From contig NZ_JROM01000003.1 of the NCBI RefSeq assembly GCF_000786655.1, positions 39,086 to 103,085 of the forward strand: a stretch of DNA of 64,000 nt, written 5' to 3'. A model generated the notes under the pieces. That model ran no database searches. It was not told the origin of the DNA and saw only the letters and a program-made list of their open reading frames with translations. Below, one piece after another: positions 36,554-46,393 of the stretch. The stretch's first letter is position 1. Every line of letters starts with the position of its first letter. A program made the translations under genes and the position numbers. The stretch comes from Kocuria marina (GTDB taxonomy: Bacteria; Actinomycetota; Actinomycetes; Actinomycetales; Micrococcaceae).

Positions 36554-39500
36554 TCACACCGTCCCCGGCAGCCCCTTCACGATCTCCATGGTCCGCACGC
36601 TCACCGTGGTCACGCGCTTGATGAGGTCCACGATGTAGCGGGGGTTCTCGTGCTCCAGCGCCCAGTCGTTGGGGTCGTTCACGATCCCCGACGCCTTGTC
36701 CGTCTTCACCCGGTACCGGTCCAGCAGCCACTCCAGCCCGGAGCGCGAGCCCAGCATGTACTCGTGGGCCGCGTCCGGGATGCCGCTGAGCGTCACGTTG
36801 CCGTTGTACACGATCACCGAGCGGTCCCTGGACCTGCCCGTGCCGCCCCAGCGCATTGTCGTCACCCGGTAGAAAGCGGGGTCGGACTCGTCACCCGTGC
36901 TGTGGGATTCCGTGAGCGGGTACGGATCCACGGTCTCGTAGCCGATGTGCAGGTCCATGAGCTCGCGCCCCGCCGCAGCGTACGCGTGGAAGTCCTCGGC
37001 GGAGCCGGGCAGCGGGATGCGCGGAAGCTGCCGTTTGAGGTCCGCCGCGTACTTCTGGCGGTAGGCCGGATCGTGCAACTGCGCGTACACGCCCACAAAG
37101 ATTTCGTCCTTGCTCACGCCCTCCCCGAAGGCCTTGGTGTAGCGCGCCACGGTCGCATCCGTCACGTTGTCGATCCGCCGGTACCCGTCCACGACGATGC
37201 CGCTCTCACCCTCTCCCAGCCCCAGGTCCAGTTGCGTGGGGTTCTCGTTCCCGGCGGGGGTGCCGAGGGGTTCGTAGGTGTAGCGGGGGAAGAACTGGCC
37301 GCCGCTTCCAGCGCCCGTGACGTGAAGGTCCGGTATCTGGTTCAGCGCCAGCACGGAGAACGGAACGGCGGACCCCATCCCCACCACGTAGAACCCGTAG
37401 TTCTCGTGCTCCGGGGTCGGGAACATCTTGGGCAGTTGCCCACGCTCGTGGTTGTATCCCGGCGCGAAGTACAAGTGCTGCTTCGTGAATGGGCGGTAGA
37501 TACTCACCCGCATTGCCTGTCGCGATGGAACGAGTGCGCGATCCTTGGCGGCCAGCTGACGCAGCGACCTGCTCCATGAAAGTCGCGTGGGATCTGCATG
37601 GGTGGGTGAGGACCTTAACCACTGCGCCACGCCGGATTCGCTTGTCGGGAAGTTCCTTTGGCTGGCAAAATCCCTCCGAGCCATTTCATAAGCATCCGTC
37701 ATGGCCTGGATATTTTGCAGTAAATTTCGGGCGGAGAAGTCGTATACCCAAGCATCTCGGTTCGATTGCAATCCCGCACCGAACACTTGAATTAGCGGAT
37801 CTGAACCCGTGGTCGAGCGGCGCTCGCCCAGCGGTGCGTACTCCTGGAACTCGTCCGTAGACTGGTTGAGCCACTCCCCCTTGGCATTGGGCTCCAGGGT
37901 CTGCCAGCCCTCGTCGCTCAGCCCCGCCGTGCGGATGATGTCGAGCTTCTCCTCGCGCGTCAGGTAGTCCCCGATGTCCCGGTAGCGCAGCTCGCAGTCC
38001 CCGGTGTGCGCGGGGTCCTTCACCGCAAGCAGGACGGCCACCGTGGTCCTACTTCCCCCTCCGAAGACGTTTCCCGCTTCTTTCTTGCGCAGGTCCCCCG
38101 CACCGCGCGCATTGCCGCGGGTGTTGAACACGTACAGCCGGTCGAAGTCCGTGACCAGCGATTTGCGGATGCCTTCCGCCGAGTTCCCGTCGATGTACCC
38201 GCCATTGGTCACGTAGGCCAGGATGCCCCGGCCCCCGATCCGGTCGGAGCCCCAGCGCATGGCGCGCACGTAGGAGTCGTAGAGGCTGTTCTTGTTCTGC
38301 CCGCTGCCCAGTGCCGCGTACGTGTCCCTGATCCGGGTGTCGAGCGTGGGGTAGGCCAGGTTGGCGTTGTTGTCGTTCGCGCTGGTCTGCCCCACCGAGT
38401 AGGGCGGGTTGCCCACGATCACGCGAATGTCCGCATCCAGCTGCTTCTGCGCGCGGGAGTTGTTGCCCGTGAACACCTCGCTGTCGATCACATCCCGGTC
38501 CTCGGACATCTGGAACGTGTCCCCCAGCACGATGCCCTCGAACGGGACGTACATCCCGCCCTGCACACCGTGGTAGGTGGCCTCGATGTTGATGGCCGCA
38601 ATGTAGTAGGCCAGCAGCATGATCTCGGTGGCATGAAGTTCCTCCGCGTACTTACGGGCGAGGTCGTGGGGTTCGATGATGCCGGACTCGATGAGTCGCA
38701 CCATGAACGTGCCGGTTCCCGTGAACGGGTCCAGCACGTGCACGTCCCGATCCGTGAGCCCCACACCGAAATGCCTTTTGGAGAGCTCGTCCACCGAGCG
38801 CAGGATGAAGTCCACGATCTCCACCGGGGTGTAGACGATCCCCATGGCATCCGCCTGCTTGGGGAACGCCTTGGTGAAGAAGTTCTCGTACAGCTCGGTG
38901 ATGATGCGCTGCTTGCCCTCGGGGTTGTCGATCCCCGTGGCGCGGCGCTGCACACTGTCGTAGAAGGACTGCAGCGTGGCCGTCTCGGACTCCAGGTTGT
39001 TCCCGGCCAGCGTGTCCACCATCCGCTGCATCACCACGGACACCGGGTTGTGGGCCGCGAAGTCGTAGCCTTCGAACAGCGCGTCGAACACCGGCTTGGT
39101 GATCAGGTGCTGGGACAGCATGGAGATGGCGTCCGTGACCGAGATGCCGTCGTTGAGGTTGGCCCGCAGCGCCGTCACGAACGTGTCGAACTGCTCCGCG
39201 ACCTCCGGGGCGGGGTCCTGGGTCACCAGCGCGGTGATCCGCTCGGTGTGCTTGGCCGCCACCTCGGCAATGGTCGCGGACCAGTTCTCCCAGTACTCGC
39301 GGTCCCCCACCTTCTGCACGATTTTGGCGTAGATGGCGTCCCGCCACTCCTGCACGTTCTCGAACGGGAGGTCCAGCACGGTCTGCTCGCCGTGCTCGTT
39401 GGTGGGGACCACCACCGTGGAGTCGTCGTCCACGGTCACCGGGATCACGTCCAGGCGATCGTCCCGGTCCTGGTTGAGGTCGATGTGGTTGACCATCGCC

Positions 39501-41407
39501 TCGAAGCGGTCGTCGTGCGAGCGCAGCGCGTTGAGCACGGACCAGATGACCTTGTACTTCTTGCTGTCCTTCAGCGCGGCCTCCGGAGCCACCCCCGAGG
39601 GAATGCCCACGGGCAGGATGATGTACCCGTAGTCCTTGTCCTTGGCCCGGCGCATCACCCGTCCCACGGATTGCACCACATCCACCTGCGAGTTGCGGGG
39701 GTTGAGGAACATCACCGCGTCCAGGCTGGGCACGTCCACGCCCTCGGACAGGCACCGCGCGTTGGTGAGGATGCGGCACTCCCCCTGCTCGGGCTCGGCC
39801 TCCAGCCACCGCAGCTTTTCACCCCGCTGCGCCACGTTCATGGTGCCGTCCACGTGCTCGGCGCGCAGCAGCAGATCCTGCGGATTGTCCTGCGTGAGCT
39901 GCTCGCTCACCCGCTCCAGGGCATCCGCGACCCGCTGCGACTCGCGAATGTTGGAGGCGAACGCCACCGCGCGCCGCATGGGAGCCGGGGCACCCGAGTG
40001 CGACGCCACGGCGTCGCCCCGGCCGCCCTGGCCGGAACCGCGCGTGGACAGGCCCTTCCAGCAACCGACCATGCGGGCGACGTCGCCAATGCTGAGCTGT
40101 CCGTCCTCGTCCGTGAGCAGCTCCTGGAACTGGCGCGTGATCGCGGCCTCGTCCACCGCGAGCACCAGGACCTTGTAGTCGCTGAGCAGACCGCCCTCCA
40201 CAGCCTCGCCGAAGCCCAGGCGGTGGAACTCAGGACCGAACAGGGCCTCGTCGTCCATGGAGGCGACCACCACGGAGTTCTCCTCCGCCTTCTTCCTAGT
40301 GCCCTCGTCGAACACCCTCGGGGTGGCCGTCATGTACAGGCGCTTGGCGCCGCAGATGAAGGACTGGTCATGGACGCGCACGAACGCCGAGTCCTCCTGG
40401 CCGGCCAGCGTGGCGCCCGTGGTGCGGTGGGCCTCGTCGCAGACGATCAGGTCGAAGTCCGGGAAGCCCATCTGCTGCGCCTCGTGCAGCACGTCAATGG
40501 ACTGGTACGTGGAGAACACCACCGTGCGGCCCCGGTAGTCCGGGAACCGGTTGAGCTGCGTGATCAGGCGCTCGGCGCTCGTGGTGGCCGGCAGCGCAAG
40601 ATCCGTGGAGGAGATGTCATCCGCGGTGTTCTTGCCCACCTTCACGTCCGAGCACACCGCGAACGCGCGGAACTCCTCGGAGGCATCCCGCTTCCACTCG
40701 GTGAGCGTCTGCGAGAGCAGGGAGATAGACGGCACCAGGAACAGCACCGTGGCGTCCCTCGGCGTCTGCTCCTGCATGATCTGCAGGGAGGTGTACGTCT
40801 TGCCCGTGCCGCACGCCATGATGAGCTTGCCGCGGTCGTGGCTTTCGAACCCCTCCTTGACCGCCGCCATGGCCTGCAGCTGGTGCGGGCGCGGGGACTT
40901 GCCCTCGTCCGTGCGCACCATGTGCTCCGGCTGGTCCAGGTTGAACTGGGACCAGTCGATGGGGGCATTTGCCAGCTGATCCAGCCCCACCGTGGACCAC
41001 GGCTTGTCCAGGTTCTCGATGGTCTTGCGGGCGTTGCCACCCAGCTCTTTGCGGGACGTGGAGACCATCAGCCGCTCACCGAACTCAGCGGTGGCGGACG
41101 CGGAGATGAAGGAGTCGACGTCCCCCTTGGGGATCACCTTGTCCGGATCCTTGAACTTGCACTGGATCGCCACCTTCTCGCCCGTGTCGGCGCGGACCCC
41201 TACCAGGTCCACGCCGATGTCCGAGCGGTTGCCCCGCTCCGGGTACTCGTTCCACAGCCACACCTTGGAGAACGAGTACGCCCGGTCCGTGAGCAGGTAG
41301 GACCGCATCAGCCGCTCGAACTTGTCCCCGCGGTCACGGGTGTCCAGCGCCCCGTAGTAGAGCTTGTCGAGCAGTTCACCGAATGCGTCCTGGGTCATGC
41401 CGTTCAT
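36554..41407 (-). CDS. Type ISP single-chain restriction-modification enzyme
   Basis: 1617 residues combining all activities of a Type ISP (LlaGI/LlaBIII-like) system. In order: Mrr-like PD-(D/E)XK nuclease (Asp67, Glu77, QCK at 82-84), SF2 helicase/translocase (Walker A ACGTGKT at 198-204, DEAH at 324-327), coupler, N6-adenine methyltransferase (DPFTGTGTF near residue 890; NPPY near 1001), and a C-terminal target-recognition domain. It methylates its own DNA and cuts foreign DNA after one-dimensional translocation. ATG at 41407; MTQD nine bases later is also possible. The part at about 37440-37830 (residues ~1190-1320) is clearly less GC-rich than the rest, suggesting exchange of the recognition domain. 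Confidence 0.93.
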   Translation of the reverse strand: MNGMTQDAFGELLDKLYYGALDTRDRGDKFERLMRSYLLTDRAYSFSKVWLWNEYPERGNRSDIGVDLVGVRADTGEKVAIQCKFKDPDKVIPKGDVDSFISASATAEFGERLMVSTSRKELGGNARKTIENLDKPWSTVGLDQLANAPIDWSQFNLDQPEHMVRTDEGKSPRPHQLQAMAAVKEGFESHDRGKLIMACGTGKTYTSLQIMQEQTPRDATVLFLVPSISLLSQTLTEWKRDASEEFRAFAVCSDVKVGKNTADDISSTDLALPATTSAERLITQLNRFPDYRGRTVVFSTYQSIDVLHEAQQMGFPDFDLIVCDEAHRTTGATLAGQEDSAFVRVHDQSFICGAKRLYMTATPRVFDEGTRKKAEENSVVVASMDDEALFGPEFHRLGFGEAVEGGLLSDYKVLVLAVDEAAITRQFQELLTDEDGQLSIGDVARMVGCWKGLSTRGSGQGGRGDAVASHSGAPAPMRRAVAFASNIRESQRVADALERVSEQLTQDNPQDLLLRAEHVDGTMNVAQRGEKLRWLEAEPEQGECRILTNARCLSEGVDVPSLDAVMFLNPRNSQVDVVQSVGRVMRRAKDKDYGYIILPVGIPSGVAPEAALKDSKKYKVIWSVLNALRSHDDRFEAMVNHIDLNQDRDDRLDVIPVTVDDDSTVVVPTNEHGEQTVLDLPFENVQEWRDAIYAKIVQKVGDREYWENWSATIAEVAAKHTERITALVTQDPAPEVAEQFDTFVTALRANLNDGISVTDAISMLSQHLITKPVFDALFEGYDFAAHNPVSVVMQRMVDTLAGNNLESETATLQSFYDSVQRRATGIDNPEGKQRIITELYENFFTKAFPKQADAMGIVYTPVEIVDFILRSVDELSKRHFGVGLTDRDVHVLDPFTGTGTFMVRLIESGIIEPHDLARKYAEELHATEIMLLAYYIAAINIEATYHGVQGGMYVPFEGIVLGDTFQMSEDRDVIDSEVFTGNNSRAQKQLDADIRVIVGNPPYSVGQTSANDNNANLAYPTLDTRIRDTYAALGSGQNKNSLYDSYVRAMRWGSDRIGGRGILAYVTNGGYIDGNSAEGIRKSLVTDFDRLYVFNTRGNARGAGDLRKKEAGNVFGGGSRTTVAVLLAVKDPAHTGDCELRYRDIGDYLTREEKLDIIRTAGLSDEGWQTLEPNAKGEWLNQSTDEFQEYAPLGERRSTTGSDPLIQVFGAGLQSNRDAWVYDFSARNLLQNIQAMTDAYEMARRDFASQRNFPTSESGVAQWLRSSPTHADPTRLSWSRSLRQLAAKDRALVPSRQAMRVSIYRPFTKQHLYFAPGYNHERGQLPKMFPTPEHENYGFYVVGMGSAVPFSVLALNQIPDLHVTGAGSGGQFFPRYTYEPLGTPAGNENPTQLDLGLGEGESGIVVDGYRRIDNVTDATVARYTKAFGEGVSKDEIFVGVYAQLHDPAYRQKYAADLKRQLPRIPLPGSAEDFHAYAAAGRELMDLHIGYETVDPYPLTESHSTGDESDPAFYRVTTMRWGGTGRSRDRSVIVYNGNVTLSGIPDAAHEYMLGSRSGLEWLLDRYRVKTDKASGIVNDPNDWALEHENPRYIVDLIKRVTTVSVRTMEIVKGLPGTV

Positions 41408-41462
41408 TATTCATGGACCTCCGGGAGGGTCCGGGAACCCACGCCGGGGCTCTGCCGGGGCA

Positions 41463-42317
41463 TCACTCGTACGTGTAGAACCCCTGCCCGGAGCTGCGCC
41501 CCATGTGACCCTGGTCGATGAACTCCCGCTTCACGCGTTCCGCAACCCGCTGGGACTCCTCGGTCCCCGCATTCATGTTGATCTGGTAATAGGTCTCCAT
41601 GCCCACGTGGTCCAGGATCTGGAAGGGGCCCAGGGGAGAACCGGTGGCGGTGCGCCAGGTCTTGTCGATGTCCTCGGCCTGTGCGATGTCGTTGACCCAC
41701 AGGTGTGATGCCGCCGTCAGGAACGGCACCAGCAGGGTGTTGAGGATGTAGCCCGCCTGCTCCTTCTTGATGTGGATGGGCACCATCCCGATCTGCTCGG
41801 CGAACTCCAGGACGGCCTCGGCCGCGGCGGGGTCCGTGCCCGCGTGCCCCATGACCTCACCGGTGTTGTTGCGCCACACCTCGTTGGCGAAGTGCAGCGC
41901 CAGGAACCGCTCCGGGTGTCCTGTGGACTCGGCAATGTCACTGGGCAGCAGCGTGGAGGAGTTGGTGCACAGGACGGTCTTCTCCGGCGCGGCCGCACCG
42001 ATCTGGGACCACACCTTCTTCTTGAGCTCCAGGTTCTCGGGCACGGCCTCGATCACGATGTCCGCGTCCTGCAGGGCCGCCTCGAGATCCGTGGTGCCGC
42101 TCAACCGGGCCTTGGCCGCCTCCAGTTGCCCGGGGGTGGCCGCCATGTCCCGCGTGTACAGCAGGGACAGCTTCTCCCACTTGCCGGGCAGCGCCCCGAC
42201 GATCTCCTCGCTGATGTCGTACACGGTCACGGTCTTGCCGAAGTACGCCGCCTGGAACGCGATCTGCGATCCGAGCACCCCGGATCCGATCACGGTCACG
42301 TTGGTCAGTTCAGCCAT
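41463..42317 (-). CDS. 3-hydroxyacyl-CoA dehydrogenase
   Basis: 284 residues, NAD-dependent oxidation of 3-hydroxyacyl-CoA (3-hydroxybutyryl-CoA type). Rossmann motif VTVIGSGVLGSQIAFQAA near the N-terminus. The catalytic segment is ALHFANEVWRNNTGEVMGH, where the usual His is in LHF. The C-terminal helical domain begins AGYILNTLLVPF. It sits alone with no fused hydratase. ATG at 42317. A role in butyrate or amino-acid-derived acyl-CoA breakdown is likely; another CoA-ester gene is at 43995. Confidence 0.9.
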   Translation of the reverse strand: MAELTNVTVIGSGVLGSQIAFQAAYFGKTVTVYDISEEIVGALPGKWEKLSLLYTRDMAATPGQLEAAKARLSGTTDLEAALQDADIVIEAVPENLELKKKVWSQIGAAAPEKTVLCTNSSTLLPSDIAESTGHPERFLALHFANEVWRNNTGEVMGHAGTDPAAAEAVLEFAEQIGMVPIHIKKEQAGYILNTLLVPFLTAASHLWVNDIAQAEDIDKTWRTATGSPLGPFQILDHVGMETYYQINMNAGTEESQRVAERVKREFIDQGHMGRSSGQGFYTYE

Positions 42318-42570
42318 GATGTCCTCCCCCACTACTGTGTGAGTCACGCTCGCGCGAGTCGGCCTCCCGCGGGCCCGGTGGCCACGGGCGTGGCCCCCGT
42401 CATTCACCCTACTCGCCCGTAGATTTCTCGCCAGGCGCCGACAACGCCGCACGGCCACCTCCCGCGGCACCTCACCACCGCGCGTGGGCCCCGCACCACC
42501 AGTCGGGCCCCACCCGCGCACTAGAATCCTCGGGGCGGCACCCACGGCCCGCCCAGGACAAGGAGCACCC

Positions 42571-43986
42571 ATGAGTTCGCCGGTTTCCCCCGACCACACC
42601 CCGCCACCGCAGAACGAGCAGCACGAGCCGCGCAAGCAGAACCGGCGCGGCGGCGTCGTCGAGCGCCTGGGCCTGAACTGGCGGCTGCACGGGGACGGCA
42701 GGCACGTGGCCCCCGGTGACGTGGTGACCCCGCGGGAACGGCTCGCCTGGCCGCGCACCATCTCGATCGGCGCGCAGCACGTGGTCGCGATGTTCGGCGC
42801 CACGTTCCTGGTGCCGCTGCTCACCGGCTTCCCGCCGGCCACCACGCTGTTCTTCTCGGGCATCGGCACGGTGCTGTTCCTGGTGGTCACGGCGGGGCGG
42901 GTGCCCAGCTACTTGGGGTCTTCGTTCGCGTTCATCGCCCCGATCACCGCGTCCGTGAACCAGTACGGTCCGGGTGGCGCGCTCGGCGGCGTGATCATGG
43001 CCGGTGCCGCGCTGTTCCTGATCGGCGTGATCGTGCAGATCGCGGGCACGGGGTGGCTGCAGAAACTCATGCCACCGGCCGTCACGGGCACCATCGTGGC
43101 CCTCATCGGTTTCAACCTGGCCCCCTCCGCCAAGCAGAACTTCACCGCGGCACCCGTCACGGCCCTCGTGACCCTGGGTTCGATCATCCTGATCTCGGTG
43201 TTGTTCCGCGGGCTGCTGGGCCGCCTGTCCATCCTCCTGGGCGTGGCGATTGGCTACGTCACCGCCGTGATCCGCGGTGAGGTGGACTTCACCTCGATCC
43301 AGGCCGCATGGGATGAACAAGGCGTGTTCGGCCTGCCCCAGTTCCACTCCCCCGAGTTCCACCTCAACCTGGCCGGGTTGTTCATCCCGGTGATCCTGGT
43401 GCTCGTGGCGGAGAACATCGGTCACGTGAAGTCCGTGGCCCTAATGACCGGCGACGACCTGGACCCCTACATGGGCCGCGCCATCATCTCGGACGGTCTA
43501 GCCACCATGATCGCGGGCGCCGGGGGCGGTTCCGGCACCACCACGTACGCGGAGAACATCGGCGTCATGGCCGCCACGCGCGTCTACTCGACCGCCGCGT
43601 ACTGGGTGGCCGCGCTCGTCGCGATCCTGCTGAGCGTGCTGCCCGTCTTCGGCGCCGCGGTGGCCACGGTCCCCCAGGGTGTGCTGGGCGGAGCGGCCAC
43701 GGTGCTGTACGGCATGATCGGCATGCTGGGCGTGCGGATCTGGGTGCAGAACCGCGTGGACTTCTCCAACCCGGTCAATCTCACGACCGCGGCGATCGCC
43801 ATGATCGTGGGCATCGGTGACTACGCGTGGTCGATCGGCGGCCTGGACTTCGCAGGCATCGCCCTGGGTACCGCCGCGGCACTCGTGGTCTACCACCTCA
43901 TGGCGGCCATCGCCCGCGCCCGCGGCTCGGTGGGCTCGGACCCCCTCACCCCGGACTCTTCGCAGAGCCCGTCACCGCTGGGCTGA
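42571..43986 (+). CDS. NCS2-family nucleobase permease (uracil permease-like)
   Basis: 471-residue membrane protein with about 14 helices. SIGAQHVVAMFGATFLVPLLTG is the UraA signature start, ILVLVAENIGHVKSV contains the conserved substrate glutamate, and GGSGTTTYAENIGVMAATRVYS is the family motif after helix 10. This QNPG-free pattern with TYAENIG fits uracil transporters over xanthine ones. The ATG at 42571 has an aaggagc box. A TAGAAT -10-like hexamer is at 42522-42527. Uptake of uracil by H+ symport is the probable role. Confidence 0.9.
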   Translation: MSSPVSPDHTPPPQNEQHEPRKQNRRGGVVERLGLNWRLHGDGRHVAPGDVVTPRERLAWPRTISIGAQHVVAMFGATFLVPLLTGFPPATTLFFSGIGTVLFLVVTAGRVPSYLGSSFAFIAPITASVNQYGPGGALGGVIMAGAALFLIGVIVQIAGTGWLQKLMPPAVTGTIVALIGFNLAPSAKQNFTAAPVTALVTLGSIILISVLFRGLLGRLSILLGVAIGYVTAVIRGEVDFTSIQAAWDEQGVFGLPQFHSPEFHLNLAGLFIPVILVLVAENIGHVKSVALMTGDDLDPYMGRAIISDGLATMIAGAGGGSGTTTYAENIGVMAATRVYSTAAYWVAALVAILLSVLPVFGAAVATVPQGVLGGAATVLYGMIGMLGVRIWVQNRVDFSNPVNLTTAAIAMIVGIGDYAWSIGGLDFAGIALGTAAALVVYHLMAAIARARGSVGSDPLTPDSSQSPSPLG

Positions 43987-43994
43987 CCCGCGGT

Positions 43995-45065
43995 TCACAC
44001 GCTGATCGGGAGGTCCGATTCCTGGTCCGCCACGTTCCGGATCCGGTCCATGTCCACCTCGGCCACCGTGGCCGGCTCCCACTGCGGGTTCTTGTCCTTG
44101 TCCACGACCATGGCGCGCACGCCCTCGATGAAGTCGTGGCCCACCGCAGTGTCCTCCGCCATACGCAGTTCGCGGCGCAGGCAGGAGACGACGTCGTCGT
44201 CCTGCGCGCCGCGCTGCAGCAGCTCGAACACGCGCGCGAGCGACGTGGGGCTCATCCCGTCCAGGTCCGAGCCCGCGTTGCGCACGACCTCCTCGAAGCC
44301 GTCCGCACCGTAGGTCGCCACGATCTCGTCCCAGCGCCCCACGAGTTCGGATTCCGGGGCCTGCTTGACGTACGACGACGTCGCGACGTCCACTCCGTCA
44401 GCCAGCACGGTGTCCACGAACGCGTCCACGTCCGCGGAATCGATGTAGGTGTCCGCCAGCCCCAGCGCGATCGCATCCGCGCCGTTGATGCGCGCACCGC
44501 TTAGCCCGAGGTAGCGGGCGACGGCGAGGGATTCGTGGCGAGCGGCGTCGTCGTCGGTCGAGGAACCGGCACCCCGGGTGACGCGCGGCAGGAAATAGCT
44601 CGCGCCGATGTCCGTGAAGAAGCCGATGGCCGTCTCCGGCATGGCCATCTGTGTGGTCTCCGTGACCACTCGGTGCGAACCGTGCACGGACAGGCCCATG
44701 CCGCCGCCCATCACGATGCCGTTCATGATGGCCACGTACGGCTTGGGGTAGCGCGCGATGATCGCGTTCATGGAGTACTCGGTGCCGAAGGCGTCGCGGA
44801 TCTCGTCCTGGCGGCCGCCCAACGCCGCCTCGCGGACCTCCTTAATGTCCCCGCCCGCGCAAAACGCCTTGGCGAGCTGCGAGCGGATCACGACCTGCGT
44901 GATCGCGGGATCATCCCGCCACATCTGCAGTGCGCTGACCAGCTGGTGGTACATGCTGCGGTTCAACGCGTTCAGCGCCTTGTCACGGTTCAGGGTCAAC
45001 AGCCCGGTCTGGCCCTGGATCTCGGCCCGGACGAACGATTCTTCAGTAGCCTTCATGTTTCCCAT
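43995..45065 (-). CDS. Enoyl-CoA hydratase/isomerase family, 3-hydroxyisobutyryl-CoA hydrolase type
   Basis: 356 residues, longer than ordinary crotonases and matching HIBYL-CoA hydrolases of valine breakdown. The oxyanion-hole segments are KAFCAGGDIKEV and NGIVMGGGMGLSVHGSHRVVTE; the catalytic residues sit in MAMPETAIGFFTDIGASYFL (Glu and Asp). The ATG at 45065 or 45056 are both possible; 45056 has a weak gggaa box. It is encoded convergent to the uracil permease and shares no operon partner. Confidence 0.85.
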   Translation of the reverse strand: MGNMKATEESFVRAEIQGQTGLLTLNRDKALNALNRSMYHQLVSALQMWRDDPAITQVVIRSQLAKAFCAGGDIKEVREAALGGRQDEIRDAFGTEYSMNAIIARYPKPYVAIMNGIVMGGGMGLSVHGSHRVVTETTQMAMPETAIGFFTDIGASYFLPRVTRGAGSSTDDDAARHESLAVARYLGLSGARINGADAIALGLADTYIDSADVDAFVDTVLADGVDVATSSYVKQAPESELVGRWDEIVATYGADGFEEVVRNAGSDLDGMSPTSLARVFELLQRGAQDDDVVSCLRRELRMAEDTAVGHDFIEGVRAMVVDKDKNPQWEPATVAEVDMDRIRNVADQESDLPISV

Positions 45066-45084
45066 GCTAGCCAGCACCATGGGC

Positions 45085-46323
45085 TCATGTGACGACCAGC
45101 ATGCCCCCGAGGGCGGTGGTCGCCACGACGACCGTGGAGATCGCGCCGAGCAGCACGGGCTTGAAACCCACTCGCACGAGTTCTTTGGCCTTCACTCCGA
45201 GTCCCAGCGCGAACATCGCCATGCTGAGACACCACGTCTCCAGGGTGCCCAAGGCTCCCAGGGCTGGTTCCGGCACGACGCCGCTCGAGGCCACCAGCAC
45301 GGCGAGCACGAACCCCACCACGAACAGGGGCACGATCGGGGGTCGCTTGCCGTTGCGGGCGGCGGTGCCCGAACGGCGCGCCCGGATCCCCACGATCGTC
45401 ATGATCGGCGCGAGCATGACCACGCGGGTCAGCTTGACCAGCACCGCGGAGGCCAGTGCCGCCGAGCCGATGGCCCCGCCCGCGGCCACGACCTGGGCGA
45501 CCTCGTGGATCGAGCCACCCGCCCACAGACCGGCCTGGTGTTCGGTCAACCCCAGGACCCCGCTGAGGAGTGGGATCACCGGGATCATCAGACTGCCGTA
45601 GAGCACCACGAGTCCCACGGCGGTCGCCACGTCCTCGTCCTCCGAGTCCGTGACCCCGTCCATCGCGGCCACGGCCGCGGCACCGCAGATCGAGAAACCG
45701 CACGCGATCAGCAGGCGCTGTGCGCGCGGGACCCCCATGAGGCCGCCGATCCACACCGTGGTCAGGATGCCCACGCTGACCACGACCACGATGACCGCGA
45801 TCATCTCGAATCCGAGTCCCGCGATGTCCTGGAGTGAGACCGTCAGGCCCAGCAGGATGATGCCGACGCGCAGGATCCGCTTGGCGGCCACGGCGATCCC
45901 CGGGGCCAGAACCCGGGGCAACCGGGCCACGTTGGCGATCAGGGCGCCCACGACGATCGCGATCAGCAGCGGGCTCACCCCCGGGATCCACCACCCGAGC
46001 ACGAGGGATACGACCATGCCCGCTGCGCAGAACGCCAACCCGGGGAGGACCGCCCCGCGGGAACCCGGTTGCCGTTCGGTGCCAGGGGCAGCCTGGGGCG
46101 CGGGCGTCGTCGCACCCGCCACTGGCACAGGGTGCGTGGCCGATGCCGTGGCTGCGGCGGTTGCCGAGGCCGACGTGGTCTTCGTCGTCGCTACTCGCGG
46201 GATGGCCGCGCCGCTGGAGGCGCCCCGCCCAGCGAGCGCACCGGTCACATCGAGTGTGCCTGCCCCGCCGGGGGCGCCTGCCCCGTTAGGGGTGCCGTGG
46301 AAAGTTTCGTGACCCGTCGCCAT
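45085..46323 (-). CDS. YeiH/UPF0324-family putative sulfate/sulfite exporter
   Basis: 412 residues, about 10 membrane helices, with the family segments LLAIVVGALIAN-like LLIAIVVGALIANVARLP, GLTVSLQDIAGLG, CGFSICGAAAVAAMDGVTD and GGSIHEVAQVVAAG. The first 85 residues are an Ala/Thr/Gly/Pro-rich low-complexity stretch that the family does not have. ATG at 46323. It is divergent from a LysR regulator, as yeiH usually is with YeiE/CysB-type regulators. Confidence 0.88.
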   Translation of the reverse strand: MATGHETFHGTPNGAGAPGGAGTLDVTGALAGRGASSGAAIPRVATTKTTSASATAAATASATHPVPVAGATTPAPQAAPGTERQPGSRGAVLPGLAFCAAGMVVSLVLGWWIPGVSPLLIAIVVGALIANVARLPRVLAPGIAVAAKRILRVGIILLGLTVSLQDIAGLGFEMIAVIVVVVSVGILTTVWIGGLMGVPRAQRLLIACGFSICGAAAVAAMDGVTDSEDEDVATAVGLVVLYGSLMIPVIPLLSGVLGLTEHQAGLWAGGSIHEVAQVVAAGGAIGSAALASAVLVKLTRVVMLAPIMTIVGIRARRSGTAARNGKRPPIVPLFVVGFVLAVLVASSGVVPEPALGALGTLETWCLSMAMFALGLGVKAKELVRVGFKPVLLGAISTVVVATTALGGMLVVT

Positions 46324-46393
46324 ACGTTCACTGTGCTCGCACGAACACCCGCCGGGTAGTCGTGACCTGAGCATCGGGTCATATACTGCTGAT

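Noticed and set aside
38006..41521. 1171-codon open frame antisense to the Type ISP gene
   Set aside because: Antisense mirror frame rich in Val/Arg/His/Gly; the minus strand carries all expected motifs.
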